Assembly (NCBI GenBank): GCA_964556755.1
Contig: CAZKXI010000001.1
Coordinates: 1-64,000 of the forward strand
Origin: UBA4085 sp964556755
GTDB taxonomy: Bacteria; Acidobacteriota; Aminicenantia; Aminicenantales; UBA4085
Length of the DNA: 64,000 nt
Reading direction: 5' to 3'
Shown here: one piece after another, positions 25,841 to 34,553 of the stretch
Numbering within the stretch: position 1 is the stretch's first letter
Layout of the letters: the number at the start of each line of letters is the position of its first letter
The notes under the pieces: generated by a model
Database searches by the model: none
What the model saw: the letters and a program-made list of their open reading frames with translations, nothing else
What the model was told of the DNA's origin: nothing
Made by a program: the position numbers and the translations under genes

Positions 25841-26802
25841 TTCTCGACGAAGACCCCCATCTTGCGGAACTTGGCGTAGCGCTCCTCGAGCATGGCGTCG
25901 ACGGGCTTGTCGCGCAACGTCGCCAGGGCCGCCGCCAAGCTCTCGTCGACGGCCTTGAAGGCGGACTCGGGGTCGATATGGGCGCCCCCGGGCGGCTCCG
26001 GGATGATGCGGTCGATCAGGCCGAAGGCCAGGTGGTCCTGAGCCCTCATATGGAGGTTCTCGGCCGCCTGGCGAACGATGGCCGGGTCCGACTTGTCCTT
26101 CCAGAGGATGGCGGCGCACCCCTCCGGCGAGATCACGGAGTAGAACGAATGCTCCAGCATCATGACTTGGTCGCCGACGCCGATGCCGAGGGCCCCGCCG
26201 CTGCCGCCCTCGCCGATGACGACGCAGACGATGGGCACGCGCAGGGTGAACATGGTCTTGAGGTTCAGGGCGATGGCCTCGGCCTGCCCCCGCTCCTCGC
26301 CCTCGATGCCAGGGAAGGCGCCCTGGGTGTCGATGAGGCTGACGATGGGGTGGCCGAACTTCTCGGCCGTCTTGAAGATGCGGAGGGCCTTACGGTAGCC
26401 CTCGGGATTCATCTGGCCGAAGTTGCGGTCCAGGCGCTCGCGGGTGGTGCGGCCTTTCTGCTGCCCGACCACCGCCACGGTCCGGCCTTTGTAGAAGGCG
26501 AAGCCGGCCACCAGGGCCGGGTCGTCGGCGAAGCGGCGGTCGCCGTGCAGCTCCATGAAGTCGGTCATCAGGGCCCCGATGTAGTCCAGGGAGTAGGGCC
26601 GCTTGGGGTGGCGTGCGATCTGGACGATCTGGGCGGGCGAGAGGTTAGGGGCAATTCGGGCCCATTCCTTCTCGATCTGGCGCCGGAGGTCGGCGACCTT
26701 GGCCGCGGTGCCTGGTTCGCCGGCCAGGAGGAGCTCGTCGATCTGCTCCTTGAGCTGTAGGATCGGCTTCTCGAGCTGGTAGAAATCGTCGTTGGGGGTC
26801 AT
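25837..26802 (-). CDS. accA: Acetyl-CoA carboxylase carboxyltransferase subunit alpha
   Basis: A 321-residue protein that transfers the carboxyl group from biotin to acetyl-CoA, the first step of fatty acid synthesis. Recognisable blocks are the N-terminal coiled coil (LEKPILQLKEQIDEL), ARHPKRPYSLDYI, FMELHGDRRFADDPALVAG, LIDTQGAFPGIEGEERGQAEAIA and IGEGGSGGALGIGVGD, which forms the oxyanion-hole region. The length fits the bacterial family. It is co-transcribed with hisS through an ATGA overlap. A TAGAAT -10 box on this strand lies at 26836-26841. The beta subunit is not in the window. Confidence 0.97.
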   Translation of the reverse strand: MTPNDDFYQLEKPILQLKEQIDELLLAGEPGTAAKVADLRRQIEKEWARIAPNLSPAQIVQIARHPKRPYSLDYIGALMTDFMELHGDRRFADDPALVAGFAFYKGRTVAVVGQQKGRTTRERLDRNFGQMNPEGYRKALRIFKTAEKFGHPIVSLIDTQGAFPGIEGEERGQAEAIALNLKTMFTLRVPIVCVVIGEGGSGGALGIGVGDQVMMLEHSFYSVISPEGCAAILWKDKSDPAIVRQAAENLHMRAQDHLAFGLIDRIIPEPPGGAHIDPESAFKAVDESLAAALATLRDKPVDAMLEERYAKFRKMGVFVEK

Positions 26803-26865
26803 GGCTTTCCTGCTTGTCGGGATGAGGCCCGCCTTATTCTATCAGAGCCCCGGGCTCTCCGCCTA

Positions 26866-26874
26866 GGGGTCAGG
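26866..26874 (+). repeat. Family E left-end remnant
   Basis: GGGGTCAGG preceded by TA, identical to the left tip of family E. The TCA within it is read on the minus strand as the stop codon of the rlmB-like gene. The similarity is short, but its position at a gene end matches the other copies. Confidence 0.5.
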
Positions 26875-27589
26875 TACGGCGTTGGCGGGCGGCCTCGAAG
26901 AGGAAGACGGCGGCGGCGGCAGCGACATTGAGGGAGCTGATCTTGCCGCGCAGGGGGATCGACAGCACCCGGTCGCAGGTCTTGCGGACCAGGGGCCGAA
27001 TGCCCTGGCCCTCGGAGCCCAGCACGATCGCCACGGGCTGACTGTAATCGAACTCCCAGTAGAAGCCGTCTCCTCCGCTCTCGGCCCCGACCAGCCAGAC
27101 GCCCTTCTCGCGGAGCCGCTCCATGGCCCGGACCAGATTGACGACCCGGGCCACCTTGAGATGCTCCAGCGCCCCGGCCGAGACTTCGGAGACGGTCTCG
27201 GTCAGCCCAGCCGATCGCCGCTCGGGCAGGACGATCCCGTCCACGCCGGCGCACTCGGCGCTGCGCAGGATGGCGCCCAGATTCTGGGGATCCTCCACCT
27301 CGTCCAGCAGGACAAGGAACGGCTTCTCGCCCGCCGCCCGCAGGATCTCCTCCAGGGTGGCGAACTCCTTGGGCGCCAGCGTCGCGATCACGCCCTGGTG
27401 GTGGGGCGCCATCTTGTCCATGACCGCCCGCGGCAGGAAGAGGTACGGGATATGGGCTTCCTTGGCCAGGCCGACGATCGTCCCCAGCGGGCGGTGCCCT
27501 TCCTCCTTCTGCAGGATGATCTTATTCACCCGGCGCGGCGAGGCCTTGAGGACTTCTATCAGCGGGTTGATCCGGGTGATGCGTTCCAT
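26870..27589 (-). CDS. rlmB: 23S rRNA 2'-O-ribose methyltransferase, TrmH/SpoU family (RlmB-like)
   Basis: A 239-residue SPOUT methyltransferase. An N-terminal substrate-binding domain (NPLIEVLKASPRRVNKIILQ) is followed by the knotted catalytic domain: motif 1 (LLDEVEDPQNLGAILRSAEC), motif 2 (IVLGSEGQGIRPLVRKTCD) and motif 3 (LSIPLRGKISSLNVAAAAAVFLFE). RlmB methylates G2251 in the ribosomal peptidyl site; a related TrmH-family target cannot be ruled out. A TATAAT -10 box on this strand sits at 27605-27610, 15 bases before the start. The TGA stop falls within a family E remnant. Confidence 0.88.
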   Translation of the reverse strand: MERITRINPLIEVLKASPRRVNKIILQKEEGHRPLGTIVGLAKEAHIPYLFLPRAVMDKMAPHHQGVIATLAPKEFATLEEILRAAGEKPFLVLLDEVEDPQNLGAILRSAECAGVDGIVLPERRSAGLTETVSEVSAGALEHLKVARVVNLVRAMERLREKGVWLVGAESGGDGFYWEFDYSQPVAIVLGSEGQGIRPLVRKTCDRVLSIPLRGKISSLNVAAAAAVFLFEAARQRRT

Positions 27590-27671
27590 GGCGGCTCCCG
27601 GGCGATTATACGCCGCCCGCCGGGAGAGAGTCGAGGCGGCCGGACCGGGTCGTGGCCGCCGCCCGGCTGAC

Positions 27672-27700
27672 TTGGCCTCTTGCTCGCCTCTTATGATAAT
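27672..27700 (+). promoter_or_regulatory. Promoter for the membrane-bound regulator gene
   Basis: TTGGCC (27672-27677), 17-base spacer, GATAAT (27695-27700). TATGAT overlaps it at 27692. The start codon is only 11 bases after the box. Confidence 0.4.
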
Positions 27701-27711
27701 ATCTCCGGCTC

Positions 27712-29100
27712 ATGACGGGAGAAAGCAACGGCCGGCTCGTCTCTTGGAAGGAGATCGCGGCCTATCTCGGCTGCGATGTCCGGACCTGCATGCGATGGGA
27801 GAAGGAACGCGGCCTGCCCGTGCTCCGCCCCGGCGGCCAACCCGGGCCGCGCGTATATGCCTGGAAGCACGAGCTGGACGCCTGGCTGGCCGGAAAATCG
27901 ACCGCGGCCGATGGCGACTCTCCCGCCCACAACGTCGCGACCGGTTCCACGCCGCTGCCTTCGACTCCACCCCAAAGCCGGACCGCCCGGCGTCCGATCC
28001 GGCGCGCCGTTCCCGTGGGCCTCGCGGCCCTCGCCATCCTCGCCTGGCTGGGCTTCAAGATCTCTTCGCGAGACCTGGAACCGGTCGACTTCACGATCGA
28101 CGGCCCCAAGCTGATCATTCTCAATAAAGCCAAGAAGACCCTCGGGACTTTCAAAGCGGGCCCCGAGGATCTCGAGCCGGAGAGCCGCTACCGGACCGAG
28201 TTTCAAACACGGCTGCCGGATCCCCGCGATCCCGACAATGGAATTCTCTATGCTTCCCGCCTGGCGTTCGTGGACCTCGAGGGAGACGGCCGAAAAGAAG
28301 CTCTCTTCGTTCCCCATGCGAGGGGATCCAACAGCTGTTCCCTGCTCTACTGTCTCGATCCCCGCGGCCGGTCCCTTTGGCCCGCTCCTTTCAAGAGCGG
28401 GCGCGAAATGGTCTTCGGCCGTAAGCCCTATTCAGACGATTACTTCCTCTCGTTCGAGGCCATGGACTTGGACGGAGACGGCAAGAAAGAGATCCTCGCT
28501 TTCGCGGACCAGAACGACGATTGGCCAACCCAGCTCAGCCTCCTCTCTTGGGACGGCCGCGTTCTGGGGGAATACTGGAACAGCGGGCGCATCACATGCA
28601 CGGCCCATGCCGACCTCGACGGAGACGGGCGGCGGGAGCTGATCATCGGAGGGGTCAACAGCGAATACGGGAAGGCTTTCCTCGCCGTCTTCGATCCCGG
28701 CCGGATCTCCGGCTCCTCTCCCAACTCGGGCGTTTACGCCAGTCCCTCCCTGAAGGAAGGGTCCGAGCGGGCCTATGTCCTGCTTCCCCGGACGGACGTC
28801 GACTCGGAAGTCGATGACATCCATACCGTGCTGGGAAACATAAAGATCCTGGAAAACGGCCGCATCAGGGCCCAGATCTCGCGGACGAACCTGCAGTTCG
28901 AGATCGATCCGCGGAGCCTCTCCTGCCTCGATCTGACGCTAGCCGTCAAATTCAGGGTCCTGCATAGGACCGCCGTCGAGAAAGGCAGGATCCGAAGCTC
29001 GCTCGATGACGCCTATCTCACCGGCATCAAACAGGGCCTCTTATACTGGACCGGCCGGGAGTGGACTCCGATCCCGACGTGGATCCGTTCAAGGCCGTGA
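27712..29100 (+). CDS. Membrane-spanning HTH regulator with extracytoplasmic FG-GAP-like sensor
   Basis: A 462-residue protein. Residues about 8-65 form a MerR/excisionase-like DNA-binding domain (LVSWKEIAAYLGCDVRTCMRWEKERGLPV, then YAWKHELDAWL). A low-complexity linker and one membrane span (VGLAALAILAWLGFKI, about residues 103-118) follow. The outer part has calcium-loop repeats of the FG-GAP/VCBS kind (DLEGDGRKEALF, DLDGDGKKEILAF, DLDGDGRRELIIG), which build a beta-propeller. It is likely a one-component transmembrane transcription regulator in which the propeller senses something outside. The target genes and ligand are unknown. It reads in the same direction as carAB and ends about 90 bases before carA. 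Confidence 0.8.
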   Translation: MTGESNGRLVSWKEIAAYLGCDVRTCMRWEKERGLPVLRPGGQPGPRVYAWKHELDAWLAGKSTAADGDSPAHNVATGSTPLPSTPPQSRTARRPIRRAVPVGLAALAILAWLGFKISSRDLEPVDFTIDGPKLIILNKAKKTLGTFKAGPEDLEPESRYRTEFQTRLPDPRDPDNGILYASRLAFVDLEGDGRKEALFVPHARGSNSCSLLYCLDPRGRSLWPAPFKSGREMVFGRKPYSDDYFLSFEAMDLDGDGKKEILAFADQNDDWPTQLSLLSWDGRVLGEYWNSGRITCTAHADLDGDGRRELIIGGVNSEYGKAFLAVFDPGRISGSSPNSGVYASPSLKEGSERAYVLLPRTDVDSEVDDIHTVLGNIKILENGRIRAQISRTNLQFEIDPRSLSCLDLTLAVKFRVLHRTAVEKGRIRSSLDDAYLTGIKQGLLYWTGREWTPIPTWIRSRP

Positions 29101-29134
29101 TCCGCGGGGCGCCCCCCGATCCGGCTTTCCGCGT

Positions 29135-29163
29135 TTGCTTGAGTCGGAGTGAATGACTATAAT
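29135..29163 (+). promoter_or_regulatory. Promoter for carAB
   Basis: TTGCTT (29135-29140), 17-base spacer, TATAAT (29158-29163). Transcription would begin near 29170, which rules out the ATG at 29153 as the normal carA start and supports the GTG at 29192. Confidence 0.6.
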
Positions 29164-29191
29164 AGGCCGACTTTACGGAGCCCCCAACCCT

Positions 29192-30268
29192 GTGAAAGCG
29201 GTCCTGGTCCTGGAAGACGGCAGCGTCTGGCCGGGCGACGGCTTCGGCGCCTTCGCCAAGGTCTCGGGGGAAGTCGTCTTCAACACCGGGATGGTCGGCT
29301 ACCCCGAGTCCATCACCGACCCCTCCTATCACGGGCAGATCCTCTGCCAGACCTACCCCCTGATCGGCAACTACGGCGTATCGTCCAAGGCCTTCGAGTC
29401 GGACAAGCCCAAGATCTGGGGCTATATCGTCAGCGAGCTGTGCGAAGTGCCCTCCCATGCCAGCTCCGAGAAGACGCTCGACGCCTGGCTCAAGGAGAGC
29501 GCCATCCCCGGTATCGCCGGGATCGACACCCGGGCCCTGACCAAGAAGCTCCGCGTCCACGGGGTCATGCGGGGCATCCTGGAGACCTTCAACACCCGGG
29601 CCGACTTGGCCTCGCTGCGGCGCGAAGCCCGGATGTGCCCCGATCCCAACAAGCGGCACCTGGTCGGCGAGGTCAGCGTCAAGCGGATCAAGGCCTACAA
29701 CAAGGACCGCCGCAAGTGCGTCGTGGTCATCGACTGCGGCATGAAGCTCAATATCCTGCAGTGCCTCCTGCGCCGCGAGGCCAAGGTCGTCCGCGTCCCG
29801 GCCGACACGCCCTTCGAGAAGGTCATGGAGTACGCTCCGGCCGGGGTCATGGTCAGCAACGGCCCGGGCGACCCCAAGCAGTGCGGGGCGACCATCGCCA
29901 CCCTGCGCCGGCTGATGGCGGCCGACGTTCCGGTCTTCGGCATCTGCCTGGGCAACCAGCTCCTGGCCCTGGCCGCCGGGGCCGATACCTACAAGCTGAA
30001 GTTCGGCCACCGCAGCCAGAACCAGCCCTGTCTGGAGGAAGGCACCCGGCGCTGCTACATCACCAGCCAGAATCACGGCTTCGCGGTCGACGTGCGGACC
30101 CTGCCCAAGGGCTGGGCGCCCTGGTTCCGCAACGCCAATGACGGGACCAACGAGGGCATCCGCTGCCTGGACAAGCCCTTCCGCAGCGTCCAGTTCCACC
30201 CCGAGGCGGCGCCCGGGCCGACGGATACCGAGTTCCTCTTCGACGAGTTCTTGGAGAGTCTGCCGTGA
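29192..30268 (+). CDS. carA: Carbamoyl-phosphate synthase small (glutaminase) subunit
   Basis: A 358-residue protein that frees ammonia from glutamine for carbamoyl phosphate, used in pyrimidine and arginine synthesis. The N-terminal CPSase domain begins VKAVLVLEDGSVWPGDGFG. The class I amidotransferase domain holds the nucleophile Cys252 in GICLGNQ and the His-Glu pair in VQFHPEAAPGPTDTEFLF. The GTG at 29192 is preferred because it gives the usual CarA N-terminus and lies downstream of the TATAAT box; an ATG at 29153 would add 13 atypical residues. GGAG at 29177 is the ribosome site. The stop overlaps the carB start by four bases. Sequence style is like the Bacteroidetes/eukaryotic CAD branch (GEVVFNTGMVGYPESITDPSY). 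Confidence 0.95.
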   Translation: MKAVLVLEDGSVWPGDGFGAFAKVSGEVVFNTGMVGYPESITDPSYHGQILCQTYPLIGNYGVSSKAFESDKPKIWGYIVSELCEVPSHASSEKTLDAWLKESAIPGIAGIDTRALTKKLRVHGVMRGILETFNTRADLASLRREARMCPDPNKRHLVGEVSVKRIKAYNKDRRKCVVVIDCGMKLNILQCLLRREAKVVRVPADTPFEKVMEYAPAGVMVSNGPGDPKQCGATIATLRRLMAADVPVFGICLGNQLLALAAGADTYKLKFGHRSQNQPCLEEGTRRCYITSQNHGFAVDVRTLPKGWAPWFRNANDGTNEGIRCLDKPFRSVQFHPEAAPGPTDTEFLFDEFLESLP

Positions 30269-33200
30269 GCCCCGCGGCCGCCAAGAGAGCGCGCCGGGCC
30301 GAGCCGGGCCAAGGGCCGGCCGGCGAAGCGGGGCGCCGTGCCCGATCCGGCGACGGCCGACTGACCAAGGTTCTGCTTCTCGGCTCGGGCGCCCTCAAGA
30401 TCGGCGAAGCCGGCGAGTTCGACTACAGCGGCTCGCAGGCCATCAAGGCCCTCAAGGAAGAAGGCCTGGACGTCGTCCTGATCAATCCCAATATCGCCAC
30501 CATCCAGACCTCGGAGTTCCTGGCCGACAAGATCTACTTCCTTCCGGTCACGCCGGAGTTCGTGGAGAAGATCATGGAGCGGGAGAAGCCGGACGGCATC
30601 CTCCTGTCCTTCGGCGGGCAGACGGCCCTCAACTGCGGCGTGGCCCTGGCCCAGTCGGGCGCCTTGAAGCGGCACGGGGTCCGGGTCCTGGGCACGCCGA
30701 TCGAGGTCATCGAGGACACCGAGGACCGGGAGAGGTTCAACGCCCGCTTGGCCGAGATCGGGCTCAAGTCGCCGCGGGGCATGGCCGCCACGACCCTCGA
30801 GGAGGGCCTGCGCATCGCCCGGACCATCGGCTATCCCGTCATGGCCCGGGTTGCCTTCGCCCTGGGCGGGCGGGGCAGCGGCTTGTCCCAGAACGAGACC
30901 GAGCTTCGGGAGGCCCTCCGAAAGGCCTTCGCCCACGCCCCCCAGGTCCTGATCGAAGAGTACTTGGAGGGCTGGAAGGAGGTCGAGTACGAGGTCGTCC
31001 GCGACAAGGACGACAACTGCGTCACCGTCTGCAATATGGAGAACTTCGACCCGATGGGCATCCATACGGGCGAGAGCATCGTCATCGCCCCCTCGCAGAC
31101 GCTGACCAACGAGGAGTACCACCGCCTGCGGACGATCGCCATCCGGGCCGTCCGCCATCTCGGCATCGTCGGCGAGTGCAACATCCAGTACGCCCTCCAC
31201 CCCCGGACCGGCGACTACCGGATCATCGAGGTCAACGCCCGGCTGTCGCGGAGCTCGGCCCTGGCCTCCAAGGCCACCGGCTATCCGCTGGCCTTCATCG
31301 CGGCCAAGCTGGTCCTGGGCCACGGATTGCCGGAGCTTCTCAACTCGATCACCAAGAAGACCACGGCCTGCTTCGAGCCGGCCCTGGACTACCTGGTGGT
31401 CAAGATCCCGCGCTGGGACCTGAAGAAGTTCCGCCGGGTGTCCAAGAAGATCGGCTCGGAGATGAAGTCGGTCGGCGAGGTCATGGCCATCGGCCGCAGC
31501 TTCGAGGAGGCCCTGCAGAAGGCCACCCGCATGCTCCAGATCGGCGTCTACGGCGTGGTCGGCAACGACAGCTACTCCTTTGAGGACCTCGAGCTGGAGC
31601 TGAAGCACCCCACCGACGAGCGCCTGTTCGGCATCGCCGAGGCCCTCAAGAAGGGCTGGACGGTCGACCGCATCCATCAGCTGACCCGGATCGACCGCTG
31701 GTTCATCACCAAGATCCAGGCCATCGTCGAGACGGAGGCCTCGATCCGGCGCGGCGGGCTGGCCGGGCTGGGCCGCGAGCCGATGCGGGCGGCCAAGAAG
31801 CGGGGCTTCTCGGACAAGCAGATCGCCATCCTGACGGGCTCGCGGGAGAGCGAGGTGCGGGACCGGCGCGAGCGGCTCCGGATCCGCCCGGCGGTCAAGC
31901 AGATCGACACCCTGGCCGCCGAGTACCCGGCCCGGACCAACTACCTCTACACGACCTACCACGGGACCGAGGACGACGTCCGCTTCGAGCGCCGCAACGA
32001 CACCATCATGGTCCTCGGCTCGGGCTCCTACAGCATCGGCTCCTCGGTCGAGTTCGACTGGTGCTGCGTCTCGGCCGTGATGGCCCTCAAGCGCCTGGGC
32101 CGCCAGACGCTGATGGTCAACTACAACCCCGAGACCGTCTCGACGGACTACGACATCTGCGACCGGCTGTACTTCGAGGAGCTGAGCTTCGAGCGGGTCC
32201 GGGACATCTACCGGCGGGAGAATCCGCGCGGCATCATCCTGTCGATGGGCGGGCAGATCCCCAACAACATCGCCCTCAAGTGCCACCAGGCCGGGATGCG
32301 CATCCTGGGCACATCGCCCGAGAGCATCGACACGGCCGAGAACCGCTTCAAGTTCAGCCGCCTCCTGGACGGCCTGGGCGTGGACCAGCCCGAGTGGAAG
32401 GAGCTGCGCTCGGTCGGCGAGGCGAGGGCCTTCGCCCGGTCCGCCGGATACCCGGTCCTGGTGCGGCCGTCCTACGTCCTGAGCGGGGCGGCCATGAGCG
32501 TGGTCTTCGACGAGGGCGATTTGGAGACGGTCCTGCAGAGGGCGGCCAAGGTCTCGCCCCGCTTCCCGGTGGTCATCTCCAAGTTCATCCTCAACGCCAA
32601 GGAGATCGAGCTGGACGCGGTGGCCAAGGACGGCCGCATCGTCGCCTCGGCCGTGGTCGAGCACATCGAGAACGCCGGCGTCCATTCGGGCGACGCGACC
32701 ATGGTCCTGCCGCCCCAGAAGACCTACATCGAGACGATGCGCCGGATCCGGGAGATCGGGCGCAAGATCGCCGCCGCCCTGCGCATCACCGGGCCGTTCA
32801 ACATCCAGTTCATCGCCAAGGACAACGCGGTCAAGGTCATCGAGTGCAACCTGCGGGCCTCGCGCTCCTTCCCCTTCGTCTCCAAGGTGACCAAGGTCAA
32901 CTTCATCGACCTAGCCGTGGAGGCCATGCTGGGGCGGACGCCCCGCTGCGGCAAGTCGACCCTGGACATCAACTATGTCGGGGTCAAGGCGCCGCAGTTC
33001 TCCTTCTCCCGGCTGAAGGGGGCCGACCCGACCCTGGGCGTCGAGATGGCCTCCACCGGCGAGGTGGCCTGTCTGGGGGAGGACGCGGCCGAGGCCCTGC
33101 TCAAGTCGCTCCTCTCGTCCGGGTACGCGCTGCCCCGCAAGTCCATCCTGCTGAGCTTGGGAACCAAGGCCGACAAGCAGAAGTTCCTGCACGCCGCCGA

Positions 33201-33540
33201 GCAGCTGCGCGACGTCGGCCTGACCATCTACGCCACCGAGCAGACCTCGCTGTTCTTGCGCCAGCACGGCATTCAGGCCCTGCGGCTGCACAAGGTCCAC
33301 GAGAGGAAGACGCCCAACATCCGCGACTACCTGCGCGAGCGGCGGATCGAGTTCGTCGTCTCGGTGCCCGACCCGGCCCGCAAGGCGGCCTTCGACAGCG
33401 ACTACGAGCTGCGCCGGATGGCCGTGGACTTCTCCATCCCCCTGCTGACCAACCTCCAGATCGCCGACTTGTTCGCCCACGCCCTGGCCCAGAAGAAGGA
33501 CGCCGACCTGCTCATCAAGCACTGGGCCGAGTACGAATAG
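30265..33540 (+). CDS. carB: Carbamoyl-phosphate synthase large subunit
   Basis: A complete 1091-residue large subunit with two duplicated ATP-grasp halves (residues about 35-440 and about 580-980) and a C-terminal MGS-like regulatory domain. It carries VLLLGSGALKIGEAGEFDYSG in the first half and IMVLGSGSYSIGSSVEFDWCC in the second. The first matches the GSG(G/A)LxIGxAGEFDYSGSQ form of Bacteroidetes and eukaryotic CAD enzymes rather than the GAGPIVIGQ form of E. coli. About 30 basic, low-complexity residues precede the conserved start, so an internal start is possible. GTG overlaps the carA stop. The TAG stop shares its last base with repeat E4, and a scaffold gap follows 45 bases later. Confidence 0.97.
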   Translation: MSPAAAKRARRAEPGQGPAGEAGRRARSGDGRLTKVLLLGSGALKIGEAGEFDYSGSQAIKALKEEGLDVVLINPNIATIQTSEFLADKIYFLPVTPEFVEKIMEREKPDGILLSFGGQTALNCGVALAQSGALKRHGVRVLGTPIEVIEDTEDRERFNARLAEIGLKSPRGMAATTLEEGLRIARTIGYPVMARVAFALGGRGSGLSQNETELREALRKAFAHAPQVLIEEYLEGWKEVEYEVVRDKDDNCVTVCNMENFDPMGIHTGESIVIAPSQTLTNEEYHRLRTIAIRAVRHLGIVGECNIQYALHPRTGDYRIIEVNARLSRSSALASKATGYPLAFIAAKLVLGHGLPELLNSITKKTTACFEPALDYLVVKIPRWDLKKFRRVSKKIGSEMKSVGEVMAIGRSFEEALQKATRMLQIGVYGVVGNDSYSFEDLELELKHPTDERLFGIAEALKKGWTVDRIHQLTRIDRWFITKIQAIVETEASIRRGGLAGLGREPMRAAKKRGFSDKQIAILTGSRESEVRDRRERLRIRPAVKQIDTLAAEYPARTNYLYTTYHGTEDDVRFERRNDTIMVLGSGSYSIGSSVEFDWCCVSAVMALKRLGRQTLMVNYNPETVSTDYDICDRLYFEELSFERVRDIYRRENPRGIILSMGGQIPNNIALKCHQAGMRILGTSPESIDTAENRFKFSRLLDGLGVDQPEWKELRSVGEARAFARSAGYPVLVRPSYVLSGAAMSVVFDEGDLETVLQRAAKVSPRFPVVISKFILNAKEIELDAVAKDGRIVASAVVEHIENAGVHSGDATMVLPPQKTYIETMRRIREIGRKIAAALRITGPFNIQFIAKDNAVKVIECNLRASRSFPFVSKVTKVNFIDLAVEAMLGRTPRCGKSTLDINYVGVKAPQFSFSRLKGADPTLGVEMASTGEVACLGEDAAEALLKSLLSSGYALPRKSILLSLGTKADKQKFLHAAEQLRDVGLTIYATEQTSLFLRQHGIQALRLHKVHERKTPNIRDYLRERRIEFVVSVPDPARKAAFDSDYELRRMAVDFSIPLLTNLQIADLFAHALAQKKDADLLIKHWAEYE

Positions 33541-33585
33541 GGGTCAGGTCTCAAGATTCAAGTTTTCTGTCCGAACGGGAAACGA
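33540..33585 (+). repeat. Family E element at the scaffold gap, copy E4 (left part)
   Basis: Left arm GGGGTCAGGTCTCAAG with the usual flanks. The sequence stops at the N run. The same 55 bases reappear after the gap (33686-33740) and continue into GACCCC, so the true element may be only about 50 bp with most of its right arm missing. Confidence 0.75.
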
Positions 33586-33685
33586 NNNNNNNNNNNNNNN
33601 NNNNNNNNNNNNNNNNNNNNNNNNNNNNNNNNNNNNNNNNNNNNNNNNNNNNNNNNNNNNNNNNNNNNNNNNNNNNNNNNNNNNN
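33586..33685. other. Scaffold gap of 100 N
   Basis: Exactly 100 N. The 55 bases before it (33531-33585) are identical to the 55 bases after it (33686-33740). This is the signature of two contigs that overlap by one assembly k-mer and were joined with a default spacer, so the gap may not exist in the genome. Confidence 0.9.
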
Positions 33686-33754
33686 GTACGAATAGGGGTC
33701 AGGTCTCAAGATTCAAGTTTTCTGTCCGAACGGGAAACGACCCCTAAAGAAAAG

Positions 33755-33779
33755 GCCCCCGAAGGCCCGCCGAGGGGGC
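33755..33779 (-). terminator. Rho-independent terminator of the exported-protein gene
   Basis: GCCCCC at 33755-33760 pairs with GGGGGC at 33774-33779. On the minus strand the stem is followed by CTTTTCTTT. It lies about 50 bases after the stop of the gene at 33828-34553. Confidence 0.6.
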
Positions 33780-33827
33780 GGGGCTCCGGGGGATGCGAAA
33801 ACTCGAACGACAGGCGCCGGACGGCGG

Positions 33828-34553
33828 TCAGCGCTTGTTCATCTCCTCCATGGACAGCGTGTCCCGCTTGGCGTAGCCGGCCGGGACGGACCAGACCGAG
33901 GCGGGGGCGGCCTTCTGGGAGATCTCCAGCGTTTCCGTCGTGGAATGGATCTTGGCCCCCATCATCTCCATGTTCATCTCGGTGGCGATCTGGTAGCCCT
34001 TGATCTTGGCATATTCCTTGACGCTGGCATCGTCCAGCCGCATTTGGCCCTTGAACATCTCGGCCATCATCCCGGTGTACTTGGCGTAGTCGAACGGCAC
34101 CTCGGTGGAGGCCCACACTTTCATCGGCATGGACATGCCCATCATACTCATGTTCATGGTGTAGCCGGTGCAGTTCCAAGATCCGATCTTCTTCTTGTCG
34201 TTGTTCGGCGTGACCGTGACGGTGGCCTTCATCATCCCGGCCATGGCCGCCATCTCGGGCGGGAGGAGCTTGGAGATGTCGACGGGCAGGGCCGTCTCGA
34301 CATAGGATTTGGAGCCGTGGTTGATCCAGAACATCTTCTTCTTGCCCATGTCGATGAGCATCGTCTGGCCGGGGGTGATCTGGGCCATCCGCCCCTCGCT
34401 CAGCCACTGCTCCTGAATCTCGTCCTTGGCCGGGGTCGTCTGGCCCATCATGGTCATGGGGTCGGTGTGGGTCTTGGTTTTGATGTAGACGTCGGCCGCC
34501 AGAGACAGAGACACCGTCAGGACGGTGAGGAACACGATCAGGACTTTCTTCAT
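33828..34553 (-). CDS. Exported Met-rich protein, DUF4412-like
   Basis: A 241-residue protein with a Sec signal (MKKVLIVFLTVLTVSLSLAA). The start at 34553 is supported by AAGGAG eight bases upstream. The mature part alternates strands in the LolA/DUF4412 manner (VYIKTKTHTDPMTMMGQ, QWLSEGRMAQITPGQTMLIDMGKKKMFWINH, IGSWNCTGYTMNM). It is rich in methionine, with MMGMSMPMK and MNMEMMG. It is probably a periplasmic protein that binds a lipid or hydrophobic ligand. The methionine clusters could equally bind copper, but no such role is shown. It stands alone between repeats E4 and E5 and has its own terminator. Confidence 0.75.
   Translation of the reverse strand: MKKVLIVFLTVLTVSLSLAADVYIKTKTHTDPMTMMGQTTPAKDEIQEQWLSEGRMAQITPGQTMLIDMGKKKMFWINHGSKSYVETALPVDISKLLPPEMAAMAGMMKATVTVTPNNDKKKIGSWNCTGYTMNMSMMGMSMPMKVWASTEVPFDYAKYTGMMAEMFKGQMRLDDASVKEYAKIKGYQIATEMNMEMMGAKIHSTTETLEISQKAAPASVWSVPAGYAKRDTLSMEEMNKR

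Noticed and set aside
25841..26119. N-terminal extension of hisS
   Set aside because: These residues are Gly/Arg/Pro-rich, lie within accA, and precede the conserved HisRS start.
29153..29191. ATG at 29153 as the carA start
   Set aside because: The TATAAT box lies at 29158-29163, so transcripts begin downstream, and the GTG at 29192 gives the conserved N-terminus.
32061..33695. Open frame running through the N gap
   Set aside because: It is out of frame with carB, and the apparent codons in the gap are unknown bases.
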